From NCBI RefSeq assembly GCF_902141845.1, contig NZ_CABFPH010000042.1, positions 1 through 44,756 on the forward strand: a stretch of DNA of 44,756 nt. The letters run 5' to 3'. The notes under the pieces are model-generated. The model was not told where the DNA came from. It made no database searches and worked only from the letters and a program-made list of their open reading frames with translations. Numbering within the stretch: position 1 is the first letter of the stretch; each line of letters begins with the position of its first letter. Below, one piece after another: positions 1 to 7,488 of this stretch. The DNA is from Methylobacterium symbioticum (lineage in GTDB: Bacteria; Pseudomonadota; Alphaproteobacteria; Rhizobiales; Beijerinckiaceae). The translations under genes and the position numbers were made by a program.

Positions 1-2
1 CC

Positions 3-1199
3 ATCGCCGCCCGCGACACCGCGAGCCTCGCCCTGAGCCCCCGCCTTCTGGCGCTGGAGCCGGGCGACCTCGTGGCTCTGCCCGTCCCCCGCGCCGCCGG
101 TCCGCTGCTGCAGCGCATCGTCCGCATCGATGACGGGCCGGGCGGGCGGCGCCTCGAGACCCGCGGCGTGCCCCTGCACGGCTCCGGCCTGCGTGCCATC
201 GACCGGGCGCCCGCCGGAGCGGCCGCACCGCCGCCCGCGCTGCCGGGGCGGCCCTTCGCCATCGCCCTCGACCTGCCCGCCGACCGGTTCAGCCCGACCG
301 CTCTGCAATACCTCGCCGTGGCGGCCGATCCGTGGCCCGGCTCGGTCGCGGTCTGGCGCGGCGCGGGCGCGGACGGCCCGCTGGCCCTCCACACCGTCCT
401 CGACCACCCGGCCTGTCTCGGGCGCACCCTGTCCGACCTGCCGCCGGGCCCGCTCTGGCGGATGGACCGCCGCGCCCGCCTCGACGTGACCCTGCGCCAT
501 GCGGGGGCGCTCGCCAGCATCGAGGAGGCCGCGATGCTCGCCGGCGGCAACCTCTTCGCCGTGGTCGCTCGCGACGGCGGCGTCGAGATCCTCGGCGCCG
601 CCGAGGCGGTGCTGATCGGGCCCGAGCGCTACCGGCTCGGCCTCATGGTGCGCGGGCTCGGCAACAGCGAGGCGGCCGCGGGCCGCGGCGCCCCGGCGGG
701 CAGCCTGATCCTGCGCCTCGACGGGGATGCGGTGGTGCCGCTGGTGGACAGGCTCGACGAGGTGGGGCGGCCGTTCCGCTACCGCATCGGCCCGGCCGAG
801 CGCGATCCCGGCGACCCGGCCTTCGTCGAGATCGCCGCGACGGCAGGGCTTGCGGCGCTGACCTGCCTCGCGCCCGTGCACCTGCGGGCGCGGCGCGAGG
901 CGGAGGGCGTGCGCCTCGCCTGGACCCGGCGGGCGCGGCGGGCGGCCGATGCCTGGGAGCCCGCCGAGATCCCCCTCGACGAGGCGGCGGAAACCTACCG
1001 CCTCGACGTGCTGGCCGATGACGGGCGCGTCCTGCGGCGCCTGACCGCCGCGGGCCCGAGCGTCCTCTACGCGAGCGCCGACGAGATCGCGGATTTCGGG
1101 GCGCCCCGGACCACGATCGAGGTGGTGGTCGCCCAGATCGGCGCCGCCGCCGGCCCCGGCGCGCCCGGCCGCGCGCGCGTGCCCATTCGCGCCGCATGA
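3..1199 (+). CDS. GTA/phage baseplate megatron (host-specificity) protein, C-terminal part
   Basis: This is the 3' end of a longer gene: the frame is open from base 3 with no start, so the N-terminus lies outside the window. The residues seen match my recollection of the C-terminus of gene-transfer-agent gp15-type tail-tip proteins. Features include a segment with GGNLFAVV, a block reading RYRLGLMVRGLGNSEAAAGR, then VPLVDRLDEVGRPFRYRIGP, followed by a fibronectin-like end (LAWTRRARRAADAWEPAEIP). The full-length family is well over 1000 residues and forms the baseplate hub and receptor-facing tip. The DUF2793 tail gene starts 27 bases downstream, consistent with one late operon. The family call is from memory of homologues. 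Confidence 0.72.
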   Translation: MAARDTASLALSPRLLALEPGDLVALPVPRAAGPLLQRIVRIDDGPGGRRLETRGVPLHGSGLRAIDRAPAGAAAPPPALPGRPFAIALDLPADRFSPTALQYLAVAADPWPGSVAVWRGAGADGPLALHTVLDHPACLGRTLSDLPPGPLWRMDRRARLDVTLRHAGALASIEEAAMLAGGNLFAVVARDGGVEILGAAEAVLIGPERYRLGLMVRGLGNSEAAAGRGAPAGSLILRLDGDAVVPLVDRLDEVGRPFRYRIGPAERDPGDPAFVEIAATAGLAALTCLAPVHLRARREAEGVRLAWTRRARRAADAWEPAEIPLDEAAETYRLDVLADDGRVLRRLTAAGPSVLYASADEIADFGAPRTTIEVVVAQIGAAAGPGAPGRARVPIRAA

Positions 1200-1226
1200 T
1201 CCTTCGCAAGCCCTGGAGAGAGCCGC

Positions 1227-2807
1227 ATGTCGACCACGCGCAACCTCGCGCTGCCGCTGATCGCGGCGGCGCAGGCGCAGAAGCACGTCACCCACAACGA
1301 GGCGCTGAGTCTCCTCGACGCGCTCGTGCAGATCGCCTGCCTCGACAAGGACCTCACGAACCCACCCGCCGCTCCCGCGGAGGGCGACCGCTACCTCGTC
1401 GCAGCGGCCGAGCCCGGCGGGGCCTGGGCGGCCCTGTCCGGCCAGATCGCCCTGTTCCAGGACGGCGCCTGGACGGGTATCGCCCCCCGCCCCGGCTGGC
1501 TCGCCTACCTCGTGGACGAGGCCGACCTCTACACCTTCACCGGCACCGGCTGGACGAGCTTCCGCAGCACGCTCACCGTCCTGCAGAACCTCGCGCGGCT
1601 CGGCATCAACACCGTGGCCGATACCGGCAACCGCCTCGCCGTGAAGGCGGAGGGCGCCCTGTTCTCCTGGGACGAGACCACGCCGGGCTCCGGCTCGACG
1701 CGGCTCACCGTGAACAAGCAGGACGCGGGCAAGGATGCCGGCCTCGTCTTCCAGACCGGATTCTCGACGCGCGCGCTGCTCGGAACCCTCGGCTCGGACG
1801 CCTTCGGCCTCAAGATGAGCCCGGACGGCGCGCGCTTCGTCCAGGCCCTCTCGGCGCGCGCCGATACCGGCTGGCTCACCGTGAACGGCCCCGGCCCCGC
1901 CCTGGCGCCCCTGCACATCGTCAACAACGCCAACGGCGATCCGACGAACAACGCGCTCTTCTTCGAGAATTACGGCAACGACACGGGTGGCACGTTCGGC
2001 CCTGTTGTTGTCATCAAGACGGCCGTTGCGCGCGGAAGTGCCGGGGCACCGCAGCCCATCCTGAAGGGCGACCGCTTCTTCGGGTTCTTCGGCTCCGGCT
2101 TTCACGCGGGCGGCGCCTATTCCGGCAACGCGGTGGCGTTCAACGGCGGCGCGGACGAGGATTTCACGGCCGGCGCCTGGGGGACCTACCTCGACTTTCA
2201 AACGACGCCGCTCGGCGGCACGGCCCGTCGCTCAGCCGTGAAGGTCCGGGCGAACGGCACCCTGGAACTGCAGCCGCAGGCCAGCCCCCCGAGCGCCGGC
2301 ACGGCGGCCGGACAGCTCGTCTTCGACAGCACGGCCGGCGCCTTCAAGGGCCATGACGGGACACGCTGGACCCGCCTGACCAACCAGCCCTGCTTCGCCG
2401 CCACAGCCAGCTCGGACACCTATCTGTCGGCCGGCACCTGGACGAAGATCGCATTCAACGCCACCGACAGCAACGATCAAGGCGTCTTCCATACCGATGA
2501 CAAGCGCTTCGTCGCTCCGGAAGGCGGCCTCTACCGCTTCGGCGCGACGCTCGGCTTCAAGCGCAACGGATCGAGCGCTCCCTCCGCCTTCGAGATCCGG
2601 GCCTACCGCAATGGCTCGCCATCGGGGCGCGGACGCGGCGCGGCCACGGGCAGTCTCGTCGACGGTGTGACGGCCATCGCGCTCGACACGGTGCTGAAGC
2701 TCGACGCCGGCGATACCGTGGAGATCTTCGCACGCCTCAGCGGGGCCGATGGGTACGCCGCGGCCGCAGAGTCCTTGTTCGCTGGCCTGCAGATCGCCGC
2801 GCGGTGA
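1227..2807 (+). CDS. DUF2793 tail protein with C-terminal C1q/TNF-like module
   Basis: The 526-residue protein begins with a DUF2793-type domain (about residues 5-110: NLALPLIAAAQAQKHVTHNE near the start, then GDRYLVAAAEPGGAW). This domain usually follows the GTA/prophage tail-tip gene. Residues 110-345 look like a fibre or shaft region. A short linker (GTAAGQLVFDSTAGAFKGHD) resembles the joint seen before exchangeable tips of phage fibres. Residues ~388-526 form a C1q/TNF-like beta-sandwich pattern, with TYLSAGTWTKIAFNA early, EGGLYRFGATLGFKRNG in the middle, and LDAGDTVEIFARLSG near the end. The inferred role is a trimeric receptor- or glycan-binding tail tip. A good ribosome-binding site (GGAGAG) precedes the ATG. 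Confidence 0.7.
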   Translation: MSTTRNLALPLIAAAQAQKHVTHNEALSLLDALVQIACLDKDLTNPPAAPAEGDRYLVAAAEPGGAWAALSGQIALFQDGAWTGIAPRPGWLAYLVDEADLYTFTGTGWTSFRSTLTVLQNLARLGINTVADTGNRLAVKAEGALFSWDETTPGSGSTRLTVNKQDAGKDAGLVFQTGFSTRALLGTLGSDAFGLKMSPDGARFVQALSARADTGWLTVNGPGPALAPLHIVNNANGDPTNNALFFENYGNDTGGTFGPVVVIKTAVARGSAGAPQPILKGDRFFGFFGSGFHAGGAYSGNAVAFNGGADEDFTAGAWGTYLDFQTTPLGGTARRSAVKVRANGTLELQPQASPPSAGTAAGQLVFDSTAGAFKGHDGTRWTRLTNQPCFAATASSDTYLSAGTWTKIAFNATDSNDQGVFHTDDKRFVAPEGGLYRFGATLGFKRNGSSAPSAFEIRAYRNGSPSGRGRGAATGSLVDGVTAIALDTVLKLDAGDTVEIFARLSGADGYAAAAESLFAGLQIAAR

Positions 2808-2834
2808 GGATCAGCCTCGCCTGCCATCACGCTA

Positions 2835-3830
2835 TCAGGGCGTCCGGACCACCGGCACCAGGCCTTTCGAGAGGCGGCCGAGATCGTACTGGCGGATGCC
2901 GCTGCGGAAATCGTTGATCCCGTAGCTGACGAGCAGGGTATGGCCGTCCTGATCGGCCAGAGCGCCGCAGGGATAGAAGCAGGTGTCGATCGCAGGATTG
3001 AGCAGGGTGCCGGGCCGAAGAGCGAGTTCGTCGTCGGCGAGGGTGAAGCAGGGTTGGGGGGCGACCGCGATCGGCCTGAACGGCGGGACCGCCTCGAAGG
3101 TGAGAAGGGTTCCGCGGTAGATCTGGCCGGCTGCGCCAGCCACATTCGATTGGGCGACGAGATATCCCCGGTCGCCGATCAGAACCGGCGCTGCACCGCC
3201 GTGCAACGGTCCATAGGCCCGCCGCAGATGATCGGCCTCCCAATGGTGGACGGCGACCGTATCGCCCAGAACTTCTTGGCCGGAGAACCGCAGACGCAGC
3301 ACCACGAAGGGGACGATCGCATAGATCGCGTACAGATCGCCCGCATAATCGAAGAAGCCCCAGTTCTTCTCGTAATCCCGACGGCCGTCACGCTTGACCA
3401 GCCGCAACGGCGGCGTCTGCGGCGCGCCGTACGCATCGACCCGGACGAGATAGATCTGGTTCGGGCATTCGGAATGCCCCGTATTGAACGAGACATAGGT
3501 ATCGGATCGGCGACGGGTCGCACGCGGATCGGCATACCAGCGCACGTCACCACCGAGGTTGCGAACCTCGTCGGACCAGATTTCGTAGGTCGAGGCCCGG
3601 AACGCCTCGTCGAGCCGGCAGCGGCGCAGGGTTCGGACGCCATCGGCTCCGACATGGCGATAGAGGCAGACAAGCCCCGCTGCCGACCGAAACACGGTCG
3701 GGTTGAATGCATAACCGTCGGCATCCACCGGGAGATCGATCAGACTCCGCGTCAGTAGGCCTTGATCGGATGTCCCCGCTGCGTGCGGCCTTCGGGGCAT
3801 GGCAGCCTCATCGATCATGCTGTCGTTCAC
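2835..3830 (-). CDS. Propeller-like protein, possibly glycosidase-related
   Basis: A 331-residue protein on the opposite strand to the tail genes and convergent with the DUF2793 gene. I do not recognise it with certainty. The sequence has repeating short beta-rich units with aromatic residues (YAFNPTVFRSAAGLVCLYRH, DVRWYADPRATR, DYEKNWGFFDYAGDLYAIYA, LLVSYGINDFRSGIRQYDL). This pattern resembles five-bladed propeller glycosidase-like proteins (GH43/GH130 style) that often sit beside glycosyltransferases. The leftmost start is a GTG at 3830. ATG at 3818 and ATG at 3800 (preceded by GAGG) are equally possible. Base composition is visibly less GC-rich than the flanking tail and lysis genes, suggesting transfer. 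Confidence 0.4.
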   Translation of the reverse strand: MNDSMIDEAAMPRRPHAAGTSDQGLLTRSLIDLPVDADGYAFNPTVFRSAAGLVCLYRHVGADGVRTLRRCRLDEAFRASTYEIWSDEVRNLGGDVRWYADPRATRRRSDTYVSFNTGHSECPNQIYLVRVDAYGAPQTPPLRLVKRDGRRDYEKNWGFFDYAGDLYAIYAIVPFVVLRLRFSGQEVLGDTVAVHHWEADHLRRAYGPLHGGAAPVLIGDRGYLVAQSNVAGAAGQIYRGTLLTFEAVPPFRPIAVAPQPCFTLADDELALRPGTLLNPAIDTCFYPCGALADQDGHTLLVSYGINDFRSGIRQYDLGRLSKGLVPVVRTP

Positions 3831-3893
3831 CGAAGGTCAGGCCAGGCGTCTCGCGGGCGGTCCGGCACGGGTCGCATTGCGACGCGGGACCGT

Positions 3894-4943
3894 TCAAGGC
3901 CTCGGCTGAGCCGCCACCTCTCTCAGGAGCGCGGTCAGGTCGGCGACTTCATGATGCTCATGATAGGCGCGGGCGAGGGGTGTCGGCGCCCAATCGGGAG
4001 CCGCGTCGCGTTGCACGATGATCGCTTCGAGCTTGTCCGCGAGATCGGCGACCGCGGAGTCCGGCACCGACGTGGTCTTCGTGCGATAATCATAGGCGAT
4101 CCCGCTCCTGATGACGGAGCCGACACCCATGGTCTGCAGCAATTCCTCGGCGGTGAAACATTCCTCGAATGCGATCGGATAGCAGCCAGCGGCTATGGCC
4201 TCGGGCATGATCCGTGACCCGCTCGCCTCGGTCAGCGAGGACAACCAGAACGTCTTCGCCCGGCCGAGCCCCGCAGCGAGTTCTGGCCGGGTCATGTCTT
4301 GAAAATTGCAAACGCGGCGGCCCCGGCTCTTCAAGACTGCCAGCACCGCCTCGACGACGGACCGATTCCGGGCCGGATGGCTGTTGCAGGCGCAGACGAG
4401 GTCGAAGTCGCGCTCCCTGAAGGGCCGCGCCGTGCGTGCCATCGCCTCGGCATCGATGCCGAACGGCAGCGCGTGGACAGGCCCCCGAAATCCGAGATCG
4501 CGAACCGCAGGGATCTGGCCGGACGTCGGAGCGATCGCGACATCACAGGCGAGGACCGACTCTGCGAATCCTTCATGGGCGGCCAAGTAGGTCACCTGAT
4601 GGTGGATTCGGATCACGTGCAAGGTGGCGGGGAGCGCCTCGCGCAGCCGGCGGATGATCGGGGCCCCGGCCTTATAATAGCAGAGGTTGTACAGGATCAG
4701 CGACGGCTGCTCGCGGATGATGGCTTCGGCCCAATCCGGAAATTCGGTATTTCGAAAACAGTACCGGACATTGCGAACAGGGATTTCCAGATCACGACTG
4801 TAGTGATGCTCGCGCAGGTAGGCGACCGTCTCGATATCCTGCGCCTGCTCGAATGCTCTCAGCCACGTGTAGGACACGCCAGCATCCAGCCACCGGACAG
4901 CAGAATCGGAATGATCGTGAATCCCGATCCATTTCTGATCCAT
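3894..4943 (-). CDS. Glycosyltransferase (GT4-like, GT-B fold)
   Basis: The 349-residue protein has the general layout of a retaining GT-B glycosyltransferase. It has an N-terminal half with LRAFEQAQDIETVAYLREHH and ILYNLCYYKAGAPIIRRLRE, a linker reading HALPFGIDAEAM, and a C-terminal nucleotide-sugar half. The C-terminal half contains TFWLSSLTEASGSRIMPEAI, followed by AGCYPIAFEE; this is the EX7E-like region (E..SGSRIMPEAIAAGC). The acceptor and donor are unknown. It lies 63 bases upstream of the propeller-like gene on the same strand, so the two probably form one transcription unit inserted between tail and lysis genes. Lower GC than its surroundings supports acquisition. Confidence 0.6.
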   Translation of the reverse strand: MDQKWIGIHDHSDSAVRWLDAGVSYTWLRAFEQAQDIETVAYLREHHYSRDLEIPVRNVRYCFRNTEFPDWAEAIIREQPSLILYNLCYYKAGAPIIRRLREALPATLHVIRIHHQVTYLAAHEGFAESVLACDVAIAPTSGQIPAVRDLGFRGPVHALPFGIDAEAMARTARPFRERDFDLVCACNSHPARNRSVVEAVLAVLKSRGRRVCNFQDMTRPELAAGLGRAKTFWLSSLTEASGSRIMPEAIAAGCYPIAFEECFTAEELLQTMGVGSVIRSGIAYDYRTKTTSVPDSAVADLADKLEAIIVQRDAAPDWAPTPLARAYHEHHEVADLTALLREVAAQPRP

Positions 4944-5125
4944 GGCACATCCCGCATTGGCCGTCGCGCCGGCGGTCTATAGCGGTGCCCCCTGACCGAG
5001 CCAAGCTCGGCTCCAGGACGCTGAGCGCCCTCGCCCGCACACGCTCCGATGACCCTGTCGGCCCTGCCCCACCGAGGGCCGGCGGCGGCCTCACGCGATG
5101 AATCCTCAAGAACGGAGATCGGTCG

Positions 5126-5734
5126 ATGACCCTCAGCCCCATCGGAACGGCCGTCCTGATCGCGCGGGAGGGCCGGCGCCTGACCGCCTATCGCGACACG
5201 GCCGGGATCTGGACCATCGGCATCGGCCACACCGCGGCGGCCGGGCCGCCCGCGGTGCGGCGCGGGCTGACCATCACGGCGGCCGAGTGCGACGCGATCT
5301 TCGCGCGCGATGTCGAGGCCTATGCCGCGGCGGTGCGCGCGGCGCTCGCGGTGGCGGTTCCCCCGCACAGCTTCGATGCCCTGGTCTCGGTCTGCTACAA
5401 TATCGGGCCCGACGCCTTCGCCCGCGCCACCTTCGTGAGGCGCCTCAACGCGGGAGACCTGCCCGGCGCGCGCGCGGCCCTGCTCTGGTGGGACACGCCG
5501 GCCGCGATCCGCGGTCGCCGCCGCGCCGAGGCCGACCAGCTCGTCACGCCCTATGCCGAGGCGCTGCCCCGGCCAACGGCGCAGGCGGCGCCGATCTCCC
5601 TCGCCGCCCCGGTCGCGGACGTGCTCGATCCAGCGATCCCGACACCGATCCTCGCTCCCGTCGTCCCGCACGCCGGCCCCGGCCTCCTGCGCCGGCTAGG
5701 CGCGGCGCGAGCCACGTCCGGTCGCAGCCTCTGA
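5126..5734 (+). CDS. GH24 phage-type lysozyme (endolysin)
   Basis: A 202-residue muramidase that cleaves the MurNAc-GlcNAc bond of peptidoglycan. The T4-lysozyme catalytic triad is visible with the expected spacing: E15 (IAREGRRLTAYRD), D24 and T30 (GIWTIGIGHT), against E11, D20 and T26 in T4. A second family block, DALVSVCYNIGPDAF, and the RRRAEADQL segment are present. Residues after ~150 form an Ala/Pro-rich tail. There is no clear signal peptide, so export probably depends on the holin-like gene 31 bases downstream. The start has a GGAG 9-10 bases upstream. Confidence 0.85.
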   Translation: MTLSPIGTAVLIAREGRRLTAYRDTAGIWTIGIGHTAAAGPPAVRRGLTITAAECDAIFARDVEAYAAAVRAALAVAVPPHSFDALVSVCYNIGPDAFARATFVRRLNAGDLPGARAALLWWDTPAAIRGRRRAEADQLVTPYAEALPRPTAQAAPISLAAPVADVLDPAIPTPILAPVVPHAGPGLLRRLGAARATSGRSL

Positions 5735-5765
5735 TGCCCCGATCCATCCCCCAGGAGATGTCCCG

Positions 5766-6257
5766 ATGATCCGCCTGTTCGTCCCGGCCGCCCTCCTCTG
5801 CGCCTGCCCCCACGCGGCCGTCGCGGCCGAGGGGACCGCCGTCGTCCTGCCCTGGGGCGCCTGGCTCGTCACCCTGGCCGAGACCGTCGAGACGGTGCTG
5901 AGCCCCGTCCTCGTCGCCCTGATCACCGGCCTCGTCGCCCGCTTCATGCCGCTCGCCAGCTACGTGATCGCGCGCAGCGTCGTGGAGAGCATGGTCCGGC
6001 ACGTCACCGACTACGCCCTCAACGCCGTCGAGGGCGCGGCCAAGGGGCGGGTGCTCAGCGTGCCCATCGGCTCCGCCGTGATCGCGGCGGCGGTGCAGCG
6101 GGCCGCCGACACGGTGCCCGGCTTCCTGATCCGGGCGGCCGGCGGCCTGCCGGGACTGGCCGAGACGGTGTTCCGCCGGCTCGACCTCGAGCCCGGCGCA
6201 ACCGCCGCCAACACCCTCGCGCCCGCCCTCGGCGCGGCGGGGCTCGCGGCCCGCTAG
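5766..6257 (+). CDS. Putative holin-like membrane protein of the lysis module
   Basis: A 163-residue protein with a cleavable-looking N-terminal signal (LFVPAALLCACPHAAVAA). A second hydrophobic stretch at ~45-70 (VLSPVLVALITGLVARFMPL) and amphipathic Ala-rich helices follow. It starts 31 bases after the endolysin behind AGGAGATG. Position and topology suggest the pore-forming partner of the endolysin, and I infer a holin or related lysis factor. The sequence does not identify a named holin family. Codon use matches the flanking GTA genes. Confidence 0.45.
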   Translation: MIRLFVPAALLCACPHAAVAAEGTAVVLPWGAWLVTLAETVETVLSPVLVALITGLVARFMPLASYVIARSVVESMVRHVTDYALNAVEGAAKGRVLSVPIGSAVIAAAVQRAADTVPGFLIRAAGGLPGLAETVFRRLDLEPGATAANTLAPALGAAGLAAR

Positions 6258-6259
6258 AG

Positions 6260-6321
6260 CCGTTGTCTCAACGCGCTCTCGTTCGCCGAACCGGTATCCC
6301 ATTCGGCCGAGAGCGCACTGG
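6260..6321 (-). repeat. Dispersed imperfect palindromic repeat, copy 1
   Basis: On the minus strand this reads as a copy of the element at 43408-43470. Both contain a GCGCTCT arm, GCCGAA, a spacer with ACCGGTTCGGC, then GAGAGCGCGT. The inner arms GCCGAA/TTCGGC and outer arms CGCTCTC/GAGAGCG can pair, giving a cruciform or RNA hairpin. Two related copies in one window, both intergenic, point to a genome-wide repeat family. Confidence 0.6.
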
Positions 6322-6416
6322 CACCGTTCCCGCTCGCCCGGGCCACGCCAAGAGGCCCGACGGCAGGAGACGCATCCGAGAGGCGTGTCCGAGAGACACC
6401 TGCGTGAGGCACGTCG

Positions 6417-6719
6417 ATGGGGCACGTCCAGGATCCCGACCGGCCGGATGAGGCCGGACCGGACGAGGAGCGCCGCATCGTGCGCTTCGGCACCGAATGG
6501 CGGGCCTTCATCCGGCGCCAGAACCCGGATCGGCTCAGCGCCCTCGACGAGCTGATCGAGGAGCGCATCGAGCGCCGGGCGCTGGCCCGCTTCTACCGCC
6601 GCGTGCGCCATGCCGCCGTGGCGGTCACGGTGGCGGCCTTCGCGGTCGCCCAGTTCGGGATCGATCGCCTGCCGATCGTGCGCCAGCTCTGGCGCCTGCT
6701 CCGGGGAGACCTCCGATGA
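6417..6719 (+). CDS. Small single-helix membrane protein of the lysis region
   Basis: A 100-residue protein of unknown function. The N-terminal half is charged (PDEERRIVRFGTEWRAFIRR, then LDELIEERIERRALARFYRR). One hydrophobic segment follows (about residues 64-80, AAVAVTVAAFAVAQFGI) and the C-terminus is basic. Its TGA overlaps the ATG of the next small gene as ATGA, implying translational coupling. Being downstream of the endolysin and holin-like genes, it may be a lysis accessory or spanin-like component, but no family signature supports that. Confidence 0.45.
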   Translation: MGHVQDPDRPDEAGPDEERRIVRFGTEWRAFIRRQNPDRLSALDELIEERIERRALARFYRRVRHAAVAVTVAAFAVAQFGIDRLPIVRQLWRLLRGDLR

Positions 6720-6922
6720 TCGCCCGCTTCGACCGCTGCCTTGCCGGCCTCTGCCGCGCCAGCCGCCTCGTCGGCGCCGTTCTGTTCCTGGCCCAATGTG
6801 GGCAGGCCGCCTATTCGGTGGGCGCCCGCGGGCGCGATGGAGCGCAAGCCGGCACGGCCATGTCCGCCTGCGACGCGGCCGCGCCCTGCCCGCCTCCCTG
6901 CGCAGCGATGCCGCAGGGCTGA
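6716..6922 (+). CDS. Small Cys-containing membrane/secreted protein, lysis region
   Basis: A 68-residue reading frame whose ATG overlaps the TGA of the preceding gene (ATGA at 6716-6719). It has a short basic N-terminus (MIARFDRCLAGLCRASR), a hydrophobic core (LVGAVLFLAQCGQAAYSVG) and a Pro/Cys-rich tail (CDAAAPCPPPCAAMPQG). A cysteine inside or at the end of the hydrophobic segment is reminiscent of Rz1-type outer-membrane lipoprotein spanins, but it is not a convincing lipobox. The evidence for translation is the overlap and the codon pattern only. Confidence 0.4.
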   Translation: MIARFDRCLAGLCRASRLVGAVLFLAQCGQAAYSVGARGRDGAQAGTAMSACDAAAPCPPPCAAMPQG

Positions 6923-7055
6923 CCGGCCGGGAACCGCGGCGCGCCTCACTCGTAACGCTCCGCAACCCGGCGCCCGAGCGATGACATCCGCATCTGACCC
7001 CCATCGACCGATCCCAGCCCCGACCGGAGCGGCGCTCCGCCCGCCGGCAGCGCAT

Positions 7056-7072
7056 ATTCAGGGGGCATTCAG
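7056..7072 (+). promoter_or_regulatory. ATTCAG-N5-ATTCAG direct repeat, candidate response-regulator box
   Basis: ATTCAG occurs at 7056-7061 and again at 7067-7072, an exact 6-5-6 arrangement with an 11-base period. OmpR/PhoP-family regulators bind tandem half-sites on one face of the helix with this spacing. It lies 25 bases upstream of the PepSY gene start, in front of the operon that encodes such a regulator, so autoregulation is the simplest reading. This is inference from spacing and place. Confidence 0.45.
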
Positions 7073-7097
7073 TGCCGTTGGCCGACAAGCTCTTCCC

Positions 7098-7475
7098 ATG
7101 CGCCACGCCCTCGCCCTCGTTGCCCTGAGCCTGACCGCGGCAGCGCTCGCCGTGGGCGGATTCGGCACGATGGCCGACGAGACCTCGGCGAGCACGCCCC
7201 GGCCGGTCCAGGCCCCCGCCTCTCCACCGCCGCGGATCGAGGGCTGTCTCTCGCCCGCCGACATGCGCGAGGAGGTCTCCGAGAAGCGCGTGATCGAACC
7301 GGTGGCCGCGATCCGCGCGGCGCGGACCGTGATCCCGCGGGCCGACATCCAGCGGGCGAGCCTGTGCCGTCATGAGGACGGGCTCGTCTACATGCTCACC
7401 GCCTTGCGTCGCGACGGGCATTTCGTGCACGTGGTGGTGGATGCCAAGACAGGCCAGGTTGCCGGCCAGTACTGA
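7098..7475 (+). CDS. Periplasmic PepSY-domain protein, FeuN-like
   Basis: A 125-residue protein with a signal peptide (MRHALALVALSLTAAALAVG) followed by a Pro-rich linker. A single PepSY-like domain fills residues ~50-125, with MREEVSEKRVIEPVAAIRAA and, at the end, HVVVDAKTGQVAGQY. The regulator gene begins 13 bases after the stop. In Sinorhizobium a small periplasmic protein, FeuN, restrains the FeuQ kinase; gene order and location fit the same role here. The start at 7098 is chosen because it opens the signal peptide and lies just downstream of the ATTCAG repeat. Confidence 0.6.
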   Translation: MRHALALVALSLTAAALAVGGFGTMADETSASTPRPVQAPASPPPRIEGCLSPADMREEVSEKRVIEPVAAIRAARTVIPRADIQRASLCRHEDGLVYMLTALRRDGHFVHVVVDAKTGQVAGQY

Positions 7476-7488
7476 CGGAGTGTGAGCC

